A DNA stretch of 64,000 bases from CAVPTL01 sp963794415 (GTDB lineage Bacteria; Actinomycetota; Thermoleophilia; Gaiellales; JAICJC01). The stretch is taken from the NCBI GenBank assembly GCA_963794415.1, contig CAWCDI010000005.1, positions 124,001 to 188,000 on the forward strand, in the 5' to 3' direction. The translations under genes were made by a program, and so were the position numbers. The notes under the pieces are model-generated. The model was not told where the DNA came from. It made no database searches and worked only from the letters and a program-made list of their open reading frames with translations. This document shows positions 39,341-47,353 of this stretch, one piece after another (within the stretch, counting starts at the first letter, position 1; each line of letters begins with the position of its first letter).

Positions 39341-40099
39341 ATGGCCACCGACCGCATCGCACTGGTCACGGGCGCCTCGAGCGGCATCGGCCGCGAGACG
39401 GCGCTCGAGCTGCGCCGGCACGGGTTCGCAGTGATGGCGGTCGCGCGCCGCGCCGACCGGCTCGCCGAGCTCGCAGCCGACGGCATCCAGCACGTCGTGG
39501 CCGACCTCGCGACCGAGGACGGCTGCCGCGACGCCGTGGAGCAGACCGAGCGCCGGCTGGGCCGGGTCGATGTGCTGGTGCACGCGGCGGGCGTGGGATC
39601 GGCGAAGGAGCGGCCCGTCTGGAAGAGCGATCCGGCGGTGTGGCGCGAGACGATGGCCGTGAACCTCGACGCGACCTTCCACCTCATGCGGTTCGCGACG
39701 GCCGGCATGGTCGAGCGGAACTGGGGACGGGTGGTGGTGGTGAGCTCCACCGCCGGCATCCACGGCGGGCCGTCGGAGCCGGCATACGACGCGTCCAAGC
39801 ACGGCGTGGTCGGGCTGGTGCGCGCCTCGGCGCTCGACCTGGCGCCGTACGCGGTGACGTGCAACGCGGTGCTCCCCGGGTGGGTGCGCACCGAGATGGC
39901 CGATCGCTCGGCCGAGGCGACGGCCCGTCACCGCGGCATCACCGCCGACGAGGTCTGGGCGGAGCGCGCCGCGTCGTACGCCGCCGGCCGGGTGCCCACG
40001 GTCGAGGAGATGTCCGGCACCATCGCCTTCCTCTGCTCGGACGCCGCAAGCGGGATCAGCGGCGAGGCGATCTCGGTGGCGCTCGGCGACCTCTGGTGA
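39341..40099 (+). CDS. Short-chain dehydrogenase/reductase
   Basis: A complete classical SDR of 252 residues: LVTGASSGIGRETALELRRH (cofactor), VDVLVHAAGVGSAKE (NNAG-equivalent), Ser in VVVVSSTAGIHGG, and the active site in AYDASKHGVVGLVRA (Tyr-x3-Lys). The C-terminus ends SGEAISVALGDLW. NADP preference is suggested by ARRADRL after strand 2. It follows the amine oxidase closely and may act on the carbonyl product; this is inference from position only. Confidence 0.88.
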   Translation: MATDRIALVTGASSGIGRETALELRRHGFAVMAVARRADRLAELAADGIQHVVADLATEDGCRDAVEQTERRLGRVDVLVHAAGVGSAKERPVWKSDPAVWRETMAVNLDATFHLMRFATAGMVERNWGRVVVVSSTAGIHGGPSEPAYDASKHGVVGLVRASALDLAPYAVTCNAVLPGWVRTEMADRSAEATARHRGITADEVWAERAASYAAGRVPTVEEMSGTIAFLCSDAASGISGEAISVALGDLW

Positions 40100-40100
40100 G

Positions 40101-40133
40101 GGCGGACACCGGTGCCGGGCACCGGCATCCACC
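40101..40133. repeat. Dispersed intergenic palindrome, copy 4 (diverged)
   Basis: Core CCGGTGCC-G-GGCACCGG (40109-40125) with ends GGCGGA and TCCACC, shifted from the GTGAATA type. It lies in the 49-bp gap between the SDR stop and the convergent ricin-domain gene. Confidence 0.65.
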
Positions 40134-40148
40134 CTCGCAGCTGCGTGC

Positions 40149-41426
40149 CTAGAGGCGCGCCTCGTACATCCACTGCAGGAACTCCGAGAGGCTGTCGGTG
40201 AAGTCCTCGAGCGCCTCCGAGACCGTCGCGACGGACGAGAGCAGGCCGGGATCATTCGCATCCTGGCAGCCCTGGTGCAGGTCGTTGTCGTTCACGACCG
40301 TCGTGCGCTTCGACAGGAAGTCGTAGTCGATGGTCGAGCTCGAATAGCACACCGAGCCGTAGAAGTTGAACGTGAGGTTCACGTACTTCCCCGCGACCGT
40401 GTACACGCCGACGAGGTCGTCGTTGGCGAGGCCCTCGGTGATCCACTCATGGCCCTGGTTCAGCCCGCCGTTGTTGGGCCAGTAGCGCCAGCCGTACTGC
40501 CCGAAGTACATCCCGCTGAACTCGTGCATCTCGACATCGGCCTCGAGCCACTCGCCCTTCGGAAACGTCATGCTCTTGCACTGGCCCGCCGGGATCACCG
40601 GGGTCGAGAGATCGCTTTGCGTGCCGCCGTCGCCGGTGCGCGCGAAGCTGACGACGCCCTCGGCCAGGTAGGCCGCGTGGTTGCAGAACGTGATCTGGCT
40701 GGCCAGGTTGAGCGCGCGCACCTGGTCGCCGAGGTTCTGCTCGGTCTCGCTCGCGAGCGTGTAGGGCAGCGGCGACTTGGCGATCGGCGGCCCCTGGCTC
40801 GAGTTCTGCTGCGTCTTGCCGGAGTAGTCGGCGACGTGCCACTGCTGGTTCGAGCTGCCCTTGTCCCCGTTGCAGTCCCACGCGCCCACCTGGGCGCCGT
40901 CGCTGCCGTCACCGTTGAGGATGTCCAGGCATTTGCCGTCGTAGAGCGACCGGAGTGAGTAGTCGCCGCCCGTGCCCTGCACCAGGAACCAGCTCTGCTT
41001 GCGCGCGTCGTCGCTGTTGTCCACCGCGGCGCACTGGACGACCCGCGCCTGGTTGCGCCCAGGGAGGCTCTCGGTGAGGCACGAGTTGGGGCGCGCGAGC
41101 GAGCGCAGGCGGAACACGCCGTTGCCCTCGCCGCCGAACTGGTTCCAGTCATCCCCCGTCCAGTACGGATAGGACTCGAGCGAGATGCCCCAGAGGCCGT
41201 TCTTCGAGGTCGCATTCATCACGGCCTGCTGCTGCGTCTCGTCGTGATAGAAGATTCCGTCGAGCACCTTGTTGTTCATCTGCGAGCGAAACTCGAGACA
41301 GTACTTGTAATCGACGCACGAGCCGGTCGCAGCGCTCGCGGCCACCGGGTGCGCCACTCCCGAAATCCAGACAAACGCCGCCGCAGCGGCTGCCACCAAG
41401 GCCGCCAGCCTGATGGGTGATCTCAT
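40149..41426 (-). CDS. Secreted ricin-type beta-trefoil protein
   Basis: A 425-residue exported protein. A signal peptide (LAALVAAAAAAFVWISGVAH) is followed by a beta-trefoil domain (about 40-215) with the QxW-type repeats KQSWFLV and NQQWHVAD and the sugar-site-like GKCLDILNGDGSDGAQVGAW. The second half (about 230-400) is unfamiliar: Cys-rich, Trp/Tyr-rich (YFGQYGWRYWPNNGGLNQGH), ending in an acidic helix. Possibly a glycan-binding protein with a separate effector domain. ATG 41426 is chosen over GTG 41465, because it begins the signal peptide. Three phased GTCAC boxes lie upstream. Confidence 0.75.
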   Translation of the reverse strand: MRSPIRLAALVAAAAAAFVWISGVAHPVAASAATGSCVDYKYCLEFRSQMNNKVLDGIFYHDETQQQAVMNATSKNGLWGISLESYPYWTGDDWNQFGGEGNGVFRLRSLARPNSCLTESLPGRNQARVVQCAAVDNSDDARKQSWFLVQGTGGDYSLRSLYDGKCLDILNGDGSDGAQVGAWDCNGDKGSSNQQWHVADYSGKTQQNSSQGPPIAKSPLPYTLASETEQNLGDQVRALNLASQITFCNHAAYLAEGVVSFARTGDGGTQSDLSTPVIPAGQCKSMTFPKGEWLEADVEMHEFSGMYFGQYGWRYWPNNGGLNQGHEWITEGLANDDLVGVYTVAGKYVNLTFNFYGSVCYSSSTIDYDFLSKRTTVVNDNDLHQGCQDANDPGLLSSVATVSEALEDFTDSLSEFLQWMYEARL

Positions 41427-41474
41427 GGGATCTCCAATCTGTTCGTTGACCCCAGGAGCATGCACCAGTGTTAC

Positions 41475-41500
41475 GTCACAGCACTGTCACGAAACGTCAC
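41475..41500. promoter_or_regulatory. Three helically phased GTCAC boxes
   Basis: GTCAC occurs at 41475, 41486 and 41496, 10-11 bp apart, so all three are on one DNA face about 50-75 bp upstream of the ricin-domain start. Direct repeats with an 11-bp step are the pattern bound by OmpR/PhoB-type regulators (for example actinobacterial PHO boxes). Confidence 0.45.
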
Positions 41501-41510
41501 AACTCTGTAA

Positions 41511-42930
41511 CTAATGAGCTATGGCGGCGCGCGCCGCGTGATACCCGCACATGCCGTGCACGCCGCCCCCCGGTGGGGTCGATGACGAGCACAGGAAGAT
41601 CCGCGGGTTGGGCGTCGCGTACGGCGAGCGCCGGAGCACCGGCCGGGCCAGCACCTGGCGCAGGTCGCCCAGGCCACCGTTGATGTCGCCGCCGACGTAG
41701 TTGGGGTTCTCGGCCTCCATCTGCGCCGGCCCGCGTACCGAGCGCGCCAGCACCAGGTCGCCGAACCCCGGCGCGAACCGCTCGATCTGCCGCTCGATCC
41801 CGCCGGTCATGTCCACGTCGCTCCCGTTCGGCACGTGGCAGTAGGCCCAGAGCGTGTGCTTCCCCGCGGGCGCGCGCGACGGGTCGATGAGGCTCTGCTG
41901 GGCCACCAGCACGTAGGGCCGCGGCGAGCTGCCGCCGCGGGCCACCACCCGCTCGGCCGCCGCCACCTGCTCGAACCTCCCGCCCAGGTGCACCGTGGTC
42001 GCGCGGCGGCACTCCTCGGCCAGCCACGGCACCGGCCCGTCCAGCGCGTAGTCGATCTTGAACACCCCCGGCCCGTAGCGGTAGCGGCCCAGCGCGCGCC
42101 GGTAGCGGCCCGGCAGACGGTCGCCCGCGATCCGCACGAGCTGGCGCGGCGTCACGTCGAACAGCATCTGCCGCGCCGCGGGCAGGTCATCCAGCGAGCG
42201 CACCTCGCGGTTCAGCTCGATGGTGCCGCCCAGCGACTCGAGGTAGGCCGCCATCGCCGTCGTGATCGCCGCCGAGCCGCCGCGCGGCACCGGCCAGCCC
42301 ACGGTGTGGCCCAGGCTCAGGAGCACGAGCGCGAACGCCGCAGTCCCCGGCGCCTGGAGGGGCAGCATCGAGTGCGCCGCCATGCCCGCGAGCAGCCCGC
42401 GCGCGTGATCGCCATGGAACCGGCGGGCCAGGAACGACGCGCTGATCAGCCCGGAGCGCGCGAACCGCGCAGCAGACACCGGGTGCCGCGGCAGCCCGAT
42501 GGGCGGCCCGAGCACCAGCTCTGCGATCTCGTCCCAGTCGCGCACCAGCGGCTGCATCAGCGACTCGTAGGCGCCGGCGTCGGGCCCGAGCCCCGCCGCC
42601 GTCTCGGCCACCGACCGGCGCAGCACCGCGGCGCTGCCATCGTCAAAAGGGTGCGCCGCCTGGATCTCGGGCTCCAGGTACTCCAGCCCGAACTGCCCCA
42701 GCGGGAGCGTCGCGAGGTAGGGCGACCCCAGCCCCAGCGGGTGGATGGCCGAGCACAGGTCGTGCAGGTACCCCGGGCAGGGTCAGCGCGGCGGTGCGGG
42801 TGCCGCCGCCCACCTCGCCGGCCCGCTCCACCACGCGCACGGACCGGCCCGCCCGGGCCAGCTCGATGGCGGCCGCCAGGCCGTTGGGACCGGCCCCGAC
42901 GACGACCGCATCGAGCTGCGGCTCAGGCAC
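41511..42930 (-). CDS. Phytoene-dehydrogenase-like FAD oxidoreductase (one frameshift)
   Basis: A CrtI/phytoene-desaturase-like amine-oxidase-superfamily protein of about 470 residues. It has VVVGAGPNGLAAAIELARAG, ERAGEVGGGTRTAALT, HPLGLGSPYLATLPLGQFGL, GWPVPRGGSAAITTAMAAYL and the C-terminal PPGGGVHGMCGYHAA FAD motif. One extra G near 42778 (CCCGGGGTACC) breaks the frame after residue 50. GTG 42930 overlaps the end of the hypothetical gene upstream. No carotenoid synthase genes are near, so the substrate is open. It may be an output gene of the partner-switching cluster. Confidence 0.82.
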
Positions 42931-43661
42931 CCTTGCGGAACGGGCGCGCGATGAGGCGGACAGGGGCAGTGGACATGTACATGCCAGACCGTATCCCAGC
43001 GTTGTGCCAGACGTTGGCCGCCTTCGACCACTGCCGCCCGCGATCCACGCACACCGCCTGCGCCGAGACGTGCGGCGTCGCGCCCATGTGCTCGGCCAGC
43101 CGCGTGAGGGTGTGCACCCAGTGGGCGTCCTCCTTGCGCGCGCCCGCCCATCGTCATGCCCATCTCATAGAGCGGGTCGCTCGCGCGCATGAGCACCTGT
43201 GCCTGGGCCCACGTCACGCCGTCGCTCACGAACGAGCTGAACGTGATCCAGCCCGCGAACATGTGGCCCTGCGGCGTCATCAGCGTGAACGACTCGTCGT
43301 CGGCATAGAGCACCAGCACGCCGGTCGAGAGCTTCATCCCGCCGGGCATGCCCAGCTCGAGCGACGCCACCTCGCCGGGGTTGATCCCCGCGAGCGGCGC
43401 GAAGAAGCTGTTGCCCCGGGGCCAGAACTCCGGGAAGTGCTCCTTCCACTCGGCGATCACCTGCTGCGGGCTCGCGGTGGAGCCCTCGAGCGAGGTCTTG
43501 TAGGTCTTCTGCCACATCCGGCCGAAGCCCTGCAGCGGCGAGGTCTGGCGCTTTCCCGAGACGTTGATGCCGCGCTTGCCGCGCGCTGCCTCGGTCACTT
43601 CCAGCCGCTCGACGGGGTGGGCCCATGCGGCGGCGTCCCGATGCTCGGGAGGTGTGCTCAT
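42923..43661 (-). CDS. Hypothetical protein (one frameshift)
   Basis: I do not recognise this ~245-residue protein. It has a basic N-terminal segment, the conserved-looking MWQKTYKTSLEGSTASPQQV and EHFPEFWPRGNSFFAPLAGI, a beta-rich middle (GVLVLYADDESFTLMTPQGH) and a C-terminal WVHTLTRLAEHMGATPHVSA. No signal peptide is seen. One base is missing or added near 43140 in a GCGCGCCC run. It sits between STAS genes and the phytoene-dehydrogenase-like gene on one strand, with overlapping end. Confidence 0.65.
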
Positions 43662-43682
43662 GTCAGGGTTCCTTCCTGGGAA

Positions 43683-44033
43683 TCAGGCGGCGGAGATCGC
43701 CGCGGCTTCTGTCTCGTGGATCGAGATGGCCTCGTCCAGGCGGGTCAGCTCGAGGATCTGGCGGTAGTGCTCCGAGAGGCCGCAGGCCATCATCTGCTGG
43801 TGCATGCGGTTGGCGCGCACGAGCAGCGTGACCAGCAGGCCGATGCCGCTCGAGTTCATGTACTCGAGGCCCTCGAAGTTCAGGATGATCGCTCTGGCGT
43901 CGCCGCCGGCAGCCCTGTCCCACGCGTCGGTCAGGGCCGTCTCGCTCGCGCCGGTGACGTCTCCCACCAGCTCGATCACCGCGATGCCCGGCGCCGCGGC
44001 GCGCACCACGATCGGAGTCACGGTCTCGGTCAT
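43683..44033 (-). CDS. STAS-domain anti-sigma factor antagonist
   Basis: A 116-residue STAS domain with LNFEGLEYMNSSGIGLLVTL; the second Ser of NSSG is the expected phospho-site. Overlaps the preceding STAS gene by 4 bp (ATGA). The two STAS proteins share the C-terminal LSEHYRQILELTRLDE / LSRHYREIFEITRLSD segment, so they are a recent tandem duplication. Predicted to bind the HATPase encoded just upstream when unphosphorylated. Confidence 0.88.
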   Translation of the reverse strand: MTETVTPIVVRAAAPGIAVIELVGDVTGASETALTDAWDRAAGGDARAIILNFEGLEYMNSSGIGLLVTLLVRANRMHQQMMACGLSEHYRQILELTRLDEAISIHETEAAAISAA

Positions 44034-44383
44034 TGGTCTCCCCCATGGTCGGCGGCGACCGGCTCGGGGTCGTCCGCAAGGATGGTCATGAAATCGGATA
44101 GGCGCGTGATCTCGAAGATCTCGCGGTAGTGCCGCGAGAGCCCCCGTGCCGTCACGGGCCGGCCCTCGGCACGCGCCCGGGCGAGCAGGCTCACGATGAG
44201 CGCGATGCCCGTCGAGTTGATGTAGTCGACTCCCGCGAACCCCAGGATCAGGGGCCCGCTCCCGGCCGCCCGCGCGGCCGCTTCCTCCAGCACCTGGCGG
44301 GCGGATCCATCGATCTCGCCGGTCAGCTCGATCACCTGGCCGGCATCCGAGCCCGCCACCCGGGCCTCAAGCTTGGACGTCAT
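44030..44383 (-). CDS. STAS-domain anti-sigma factor antagonist
   Basis: A 117-residue STAS domain with LGFAGVDYINSTGIALIVSL; here the phospho-site is Ser or Thr of NSTG. ATG 44383 lies inside the end of the HATPase frame (17-bp overlap), so the proteins are made together. It is paralogous to the next gene downstream. Having two antagonists for one kinase domain suggests two inputs or two thresholds. Confidence 0.88.
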   Translation of the reverse strand: MTSKLEARVAGSDAGQVIELTGEIDGSARQVLEEAAARAAGSGPLILGFAGVDYINSTGIALIVSLLARARAEGRPVTARGLSRHYREIFEITRLSDFMTILADDPEPVAADHGGDQ

Positions 44384-44807
44384 CGTCGTCTCCTCTCAGA
44401 CGCAGGATCAGCTCCAGCGAGTGGTGGTGGCCGTCATGCGAGTTTCTGGCCTCGTCCACCATGTTCTGGATGAGGAACATGCCCCAGCCGCGCGGCGACT
44501 GGAGGCCGTCGAGCTTGGCCTCGAGATCGGGCGCGCCGGGGGCTTCGAACTGGTGGTCGCCGCCCTGGTCGGTGATCCGCACGCAGAGCGCTGCCTCGGA
44601 GGCCGAGACGACGATCTCCACCGGGCGGCCGGGGTCGTAGCGGTTGCCGTGCTCCATCGCGTTCATCGTGGCCTCGCCCGTGGCGGTCTTCAGCCGCTCG
44701 AGGCGCGCCGGCGAGATCGGCATGCCCTCCACCGCGGCGACCACCTGGTCGATGGCGGCGCGCTCGTTGCCCGGGGCGCTCTGCACGCTGAACTCGCTGA
44801 GCACCAC
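44367..44807 (-). CDS. HATPase_c anti-sigma/serine-kinase domain (RsbW-like)
   Basis: A 146-residue GHKL ATPase with N-box TATGEATMNAMEHGN and G-boxes VRITDQGGDHQFE and SPRGWGMFLIQNMVDEA. This is the RsbW/SpoIIAB-type kinase that phosphorylates STAS proteins. It may not be separate: the phosphatase frame upstream ends TLVALGA and a one-base change near 44830 would join it to RFVVLSEFSV, making one GAF-SpoIIE-HATPase protein, a known domain order. As shown, GTG 44807 is the first start in frame. Confidence 0.8.
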   Translation of the reverse strand: MVLSEFSVQSAPGNERAAIDQVVAAVEGMPISPARLERLKTATGEATMNAMEHGNRYDPGRPVEIVVSASEAALCVRITDQGGDHQFEAPGAPDLEAKLDGLQSPRGWGMFLIQNMVDEARNSHDGHHHSLELILRLRGDDDDVQA

Positions 44808-45973
44808 GAACCGCCCGGCGTCGGGGCTGCGCGCCGAGCGCGACCAGGGTGATGTCGTCCTCCTGCTCGTGCTCGTCGCCGGTGAACCGGTCGAGCTGGG
44901 TCACGAGGTCGTCGATCAGATCCTGGGCCACGGCCCCGGTCGCCAGGCGCGCGATCACGCGGTCGTTGCCGAACATGTCGCGGTCGGGCGCGTGGGCCTC
45001 CACCAGGCCGTCGCTGTAGAGCAGCACGCTCGCGCCGGCCTCGAGCACGGTCTCGCGCTCCTCGTAGTCCATCCCGGGCATCAGCCCGAGCGGCATGCCG
45101 GTGGCGCGGAGCTCCGACGGCGTCGCCGGCGGTGTCCACGAACGGCAGGTTGTGCCCGGCGTTGGCGTAGCGCAGGTGGCCGCTCGAGGGATCGAGCACG
45201 CCGTAGAAGCAGGTCACGAACATGTTGGGCGGGATCTCGGGGCAGAGGTGGTCGTTCACGCGCTGCAGCACCGCGCCGGGCGAGAGCATCCGCTGCGCCG
45301 CTGCGCGAAGCACGCTCCGGGTAGCCGCCATCACCATCGCGGCGGGGATGCCCTTGTCGGTCACGTCGCCCACGACCAGGCCGATCAGCCCGTCGGGGAG
45401 GTCGATGAAGTCGTAGAAGTCGCCGCCCACGGTGCGCGCCGGGCGGTAGTAGGCCGCCACCTGCCAGCCGGGCAGATCGGGAAGCACCCGCGGCAGGAAG
45501 TTCTGCTGGATGAGCTGGGCGACGTGGAGCTCCTGCTCGATGCGCTCACGCTCGCGGATCTCGGTCTCCTGCTCGCGCACGAGCTGGCCCACCTTCACCG
45601 CCGGCGCGGCCTGCGCGGCGAGGCTCTCGAGCAGCCGCCGGTCGTCCGGCGAGTACTCCTGATCCGAGAGGCGGGGGCCCAGGTTCAGCATCCCGATCAG
45701 CTCGCCCTGGGTCACGAGCGGCACGACCATGGTGATGCCCTGCGCGCGCATCTGCTCGAGCGCCGGCGACTCCAGCTCGAGGTGCTTCAGCTCGACGGCG
45801 CCGGGTGCGCTCTGCAGGTATCCCAGGATGGGATCGTTGGCGGCGATGTCCAGCTCGGGGGTGGCCACTGCGGGCTCGGCCGCGGTCTCGTCGGCCGCGA
45901 TCACCTCGGCGCGGGTGGGGACGGCGGGCTTTCGCAGGACGACCCGGCGAATTCTGTGGGTGAGCACTGTCAT
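44808..45973 (-). CDS. GAF-SpoIIE PP2C-type phosphatase (frameshift)
   Basis: Serine phosphatase that dephosphorylates STAS antagonists. A GAF-like domain (about 40-165, GITMVVPLVTQGELIGMLNL) is followed by a coiled coil (QETEIRERERIEQELHVAQL) and the SpoIIE domain: ARTVGGDFYDFI and GLVVGDVTDKGIPAAMVM carry the metal-binding Asp residues, and SVLLYSDGLVEAHAPD the third. The frame breaks near 45120 (after DTAGDAV) and again near 44830, where it may fuse to the HATPase. ATG 45973 overlaps the sensor gene stop (ATGA). Confidence 0.88.
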
Positions 45974-47314
45974 GCCTCCTTTGTACCGGCCGGGCGCTCC
46001 GGGATCGTTACGGAGCGAAGCCAGATCGATACGGTGCGCGGCTGCACCGTCTCCTGGACGGTCGAGACCAGCTCCTGCGAGAGCGCGTCGAGCTCGATCT
46101 GCTCGCGCAGGCGGCTGCTGAAGCCCTGCACCGCCACGTCCGCGTCATAGGTCTTTCGGTAGAAGCGGTGCTCCACCGCCCGCTGGATGCGCGCGCGCAG
46201 CGGCTGGAACGCGGCGGCCACCACGAGGGTGGAGACCGTCACCGCCAGGGCGCTCGACTGCCCGGTGAGCGCGCGCGTCGCGGCTCCCAGCAGCGCTATC
46301 CCCCCGAGGTAGAGGATCGCGAGCACTGCAATCAGGACGGCGTACACGATCGTGCGCCGCACGATCACATCGATGTCGTAGAGCCGGTAGCGCAGCACGC
46401 CGAAGCCGATGGCCAGCGGGATGAGCGCGAAGGTGCAGATCGAGAGGTTCTCGAGCACCGAGACCCACCCGGGCGCGGGCCCGCCCTGGAGGCTGGTGAT
46501 GGCCGAGATCACCATGACGGCGCCGTAGACGAGGGCAACCCCGCCGGCGGCCGCCGCGAGCCACTTCATCTGCAGCCGCTCGATGCCCTCGCGAGCGGCG
46601 GTAGCGCAGGATGAGGCTCGCGGCGGAGAGCAGGATCGTGACGGGCACGAGCACCAGGACCGCCTGCAGGACGGATGCGTCGCCGCCCGCGGCCGCGATC
46701 CCGAAGGGGTTCTGCGTGTGCGGATAGCCGACGTCTCCCATGCGCCCGGGATGCACGAGCAGCACGATCGTGCAGGCGACGATCATGAAGCCGCTCAGCC
46801 GCGCCACCCACCGCCAGCGCGGCGTCAGCAGGTGCCCGGTCGGGAAGAGCAGGAAGAGGAACGTGCCCATGAGCCCGATCGGCGGCACCCAGAACGACGA
46901 GGTGAGGCCCCCTACCCAGTTTGCCGCGGGAACGGCGCCGGGGTGGTACTTGAGGCCGTAGTCCGCGTAGGTGGTGCCCAGGGCGACGCCCCAGCAGATG
47001 GAGATCGCGAGCAGGAGCCAGCCGATGGGATTCCCCGGCACGCGCCGCGCGAGCACGAGCCCGACGACCGGGAATGCGAGCAGCGTGAGCACGAAGATGA
47101 GGCCGCCGATGAAGCTCGTGCTCCACGCGCTGCCTGCATCCTCCACGGTCGAGCCCAGCACCCCGAACGTCGCGTCGAAGGCCACCATTGCGAGCGCCAG
47201 GCCGAACAGGCCCCATGCGAGTGCCCGCGACGCGCGCGGGCTCAGTCTGCGAGCTTCGCTCATTCCCGCAGCCTCGCTCCGCGGGTGTTCCGAAAACGTT
47301 ACGGCCTCCTGCAT
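45970..47314 (-). CDS. Multi-spanning membrane sensor without kinase domain (one frameshift)
   Basis: About 447 residues with seven or eight helices, resembling the N-terminal part of actinobacterial histidine kinases: WGLFGLALAMVAFDATFGVL, GNPIGWLLLAISICWGVALG, LFLLFPTGHLLTPRWRWVAR, then after the helices VVAAAFQPLRARIQRAVEHR followed by FYRKTYDA. It stops where a dimerisation/kinase domain would begin; the next gene encodes the phosphatase instead. One base is off near 46608. ATG 47314 has GGGAGGGAAGG upstream. Probably the input module for the partner switch. Confidence 0.8.
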
Positions 47315-47353
47315 GGCCTTCCCTCCCGTTGCGACACGTGTCATGCTCCCGGC

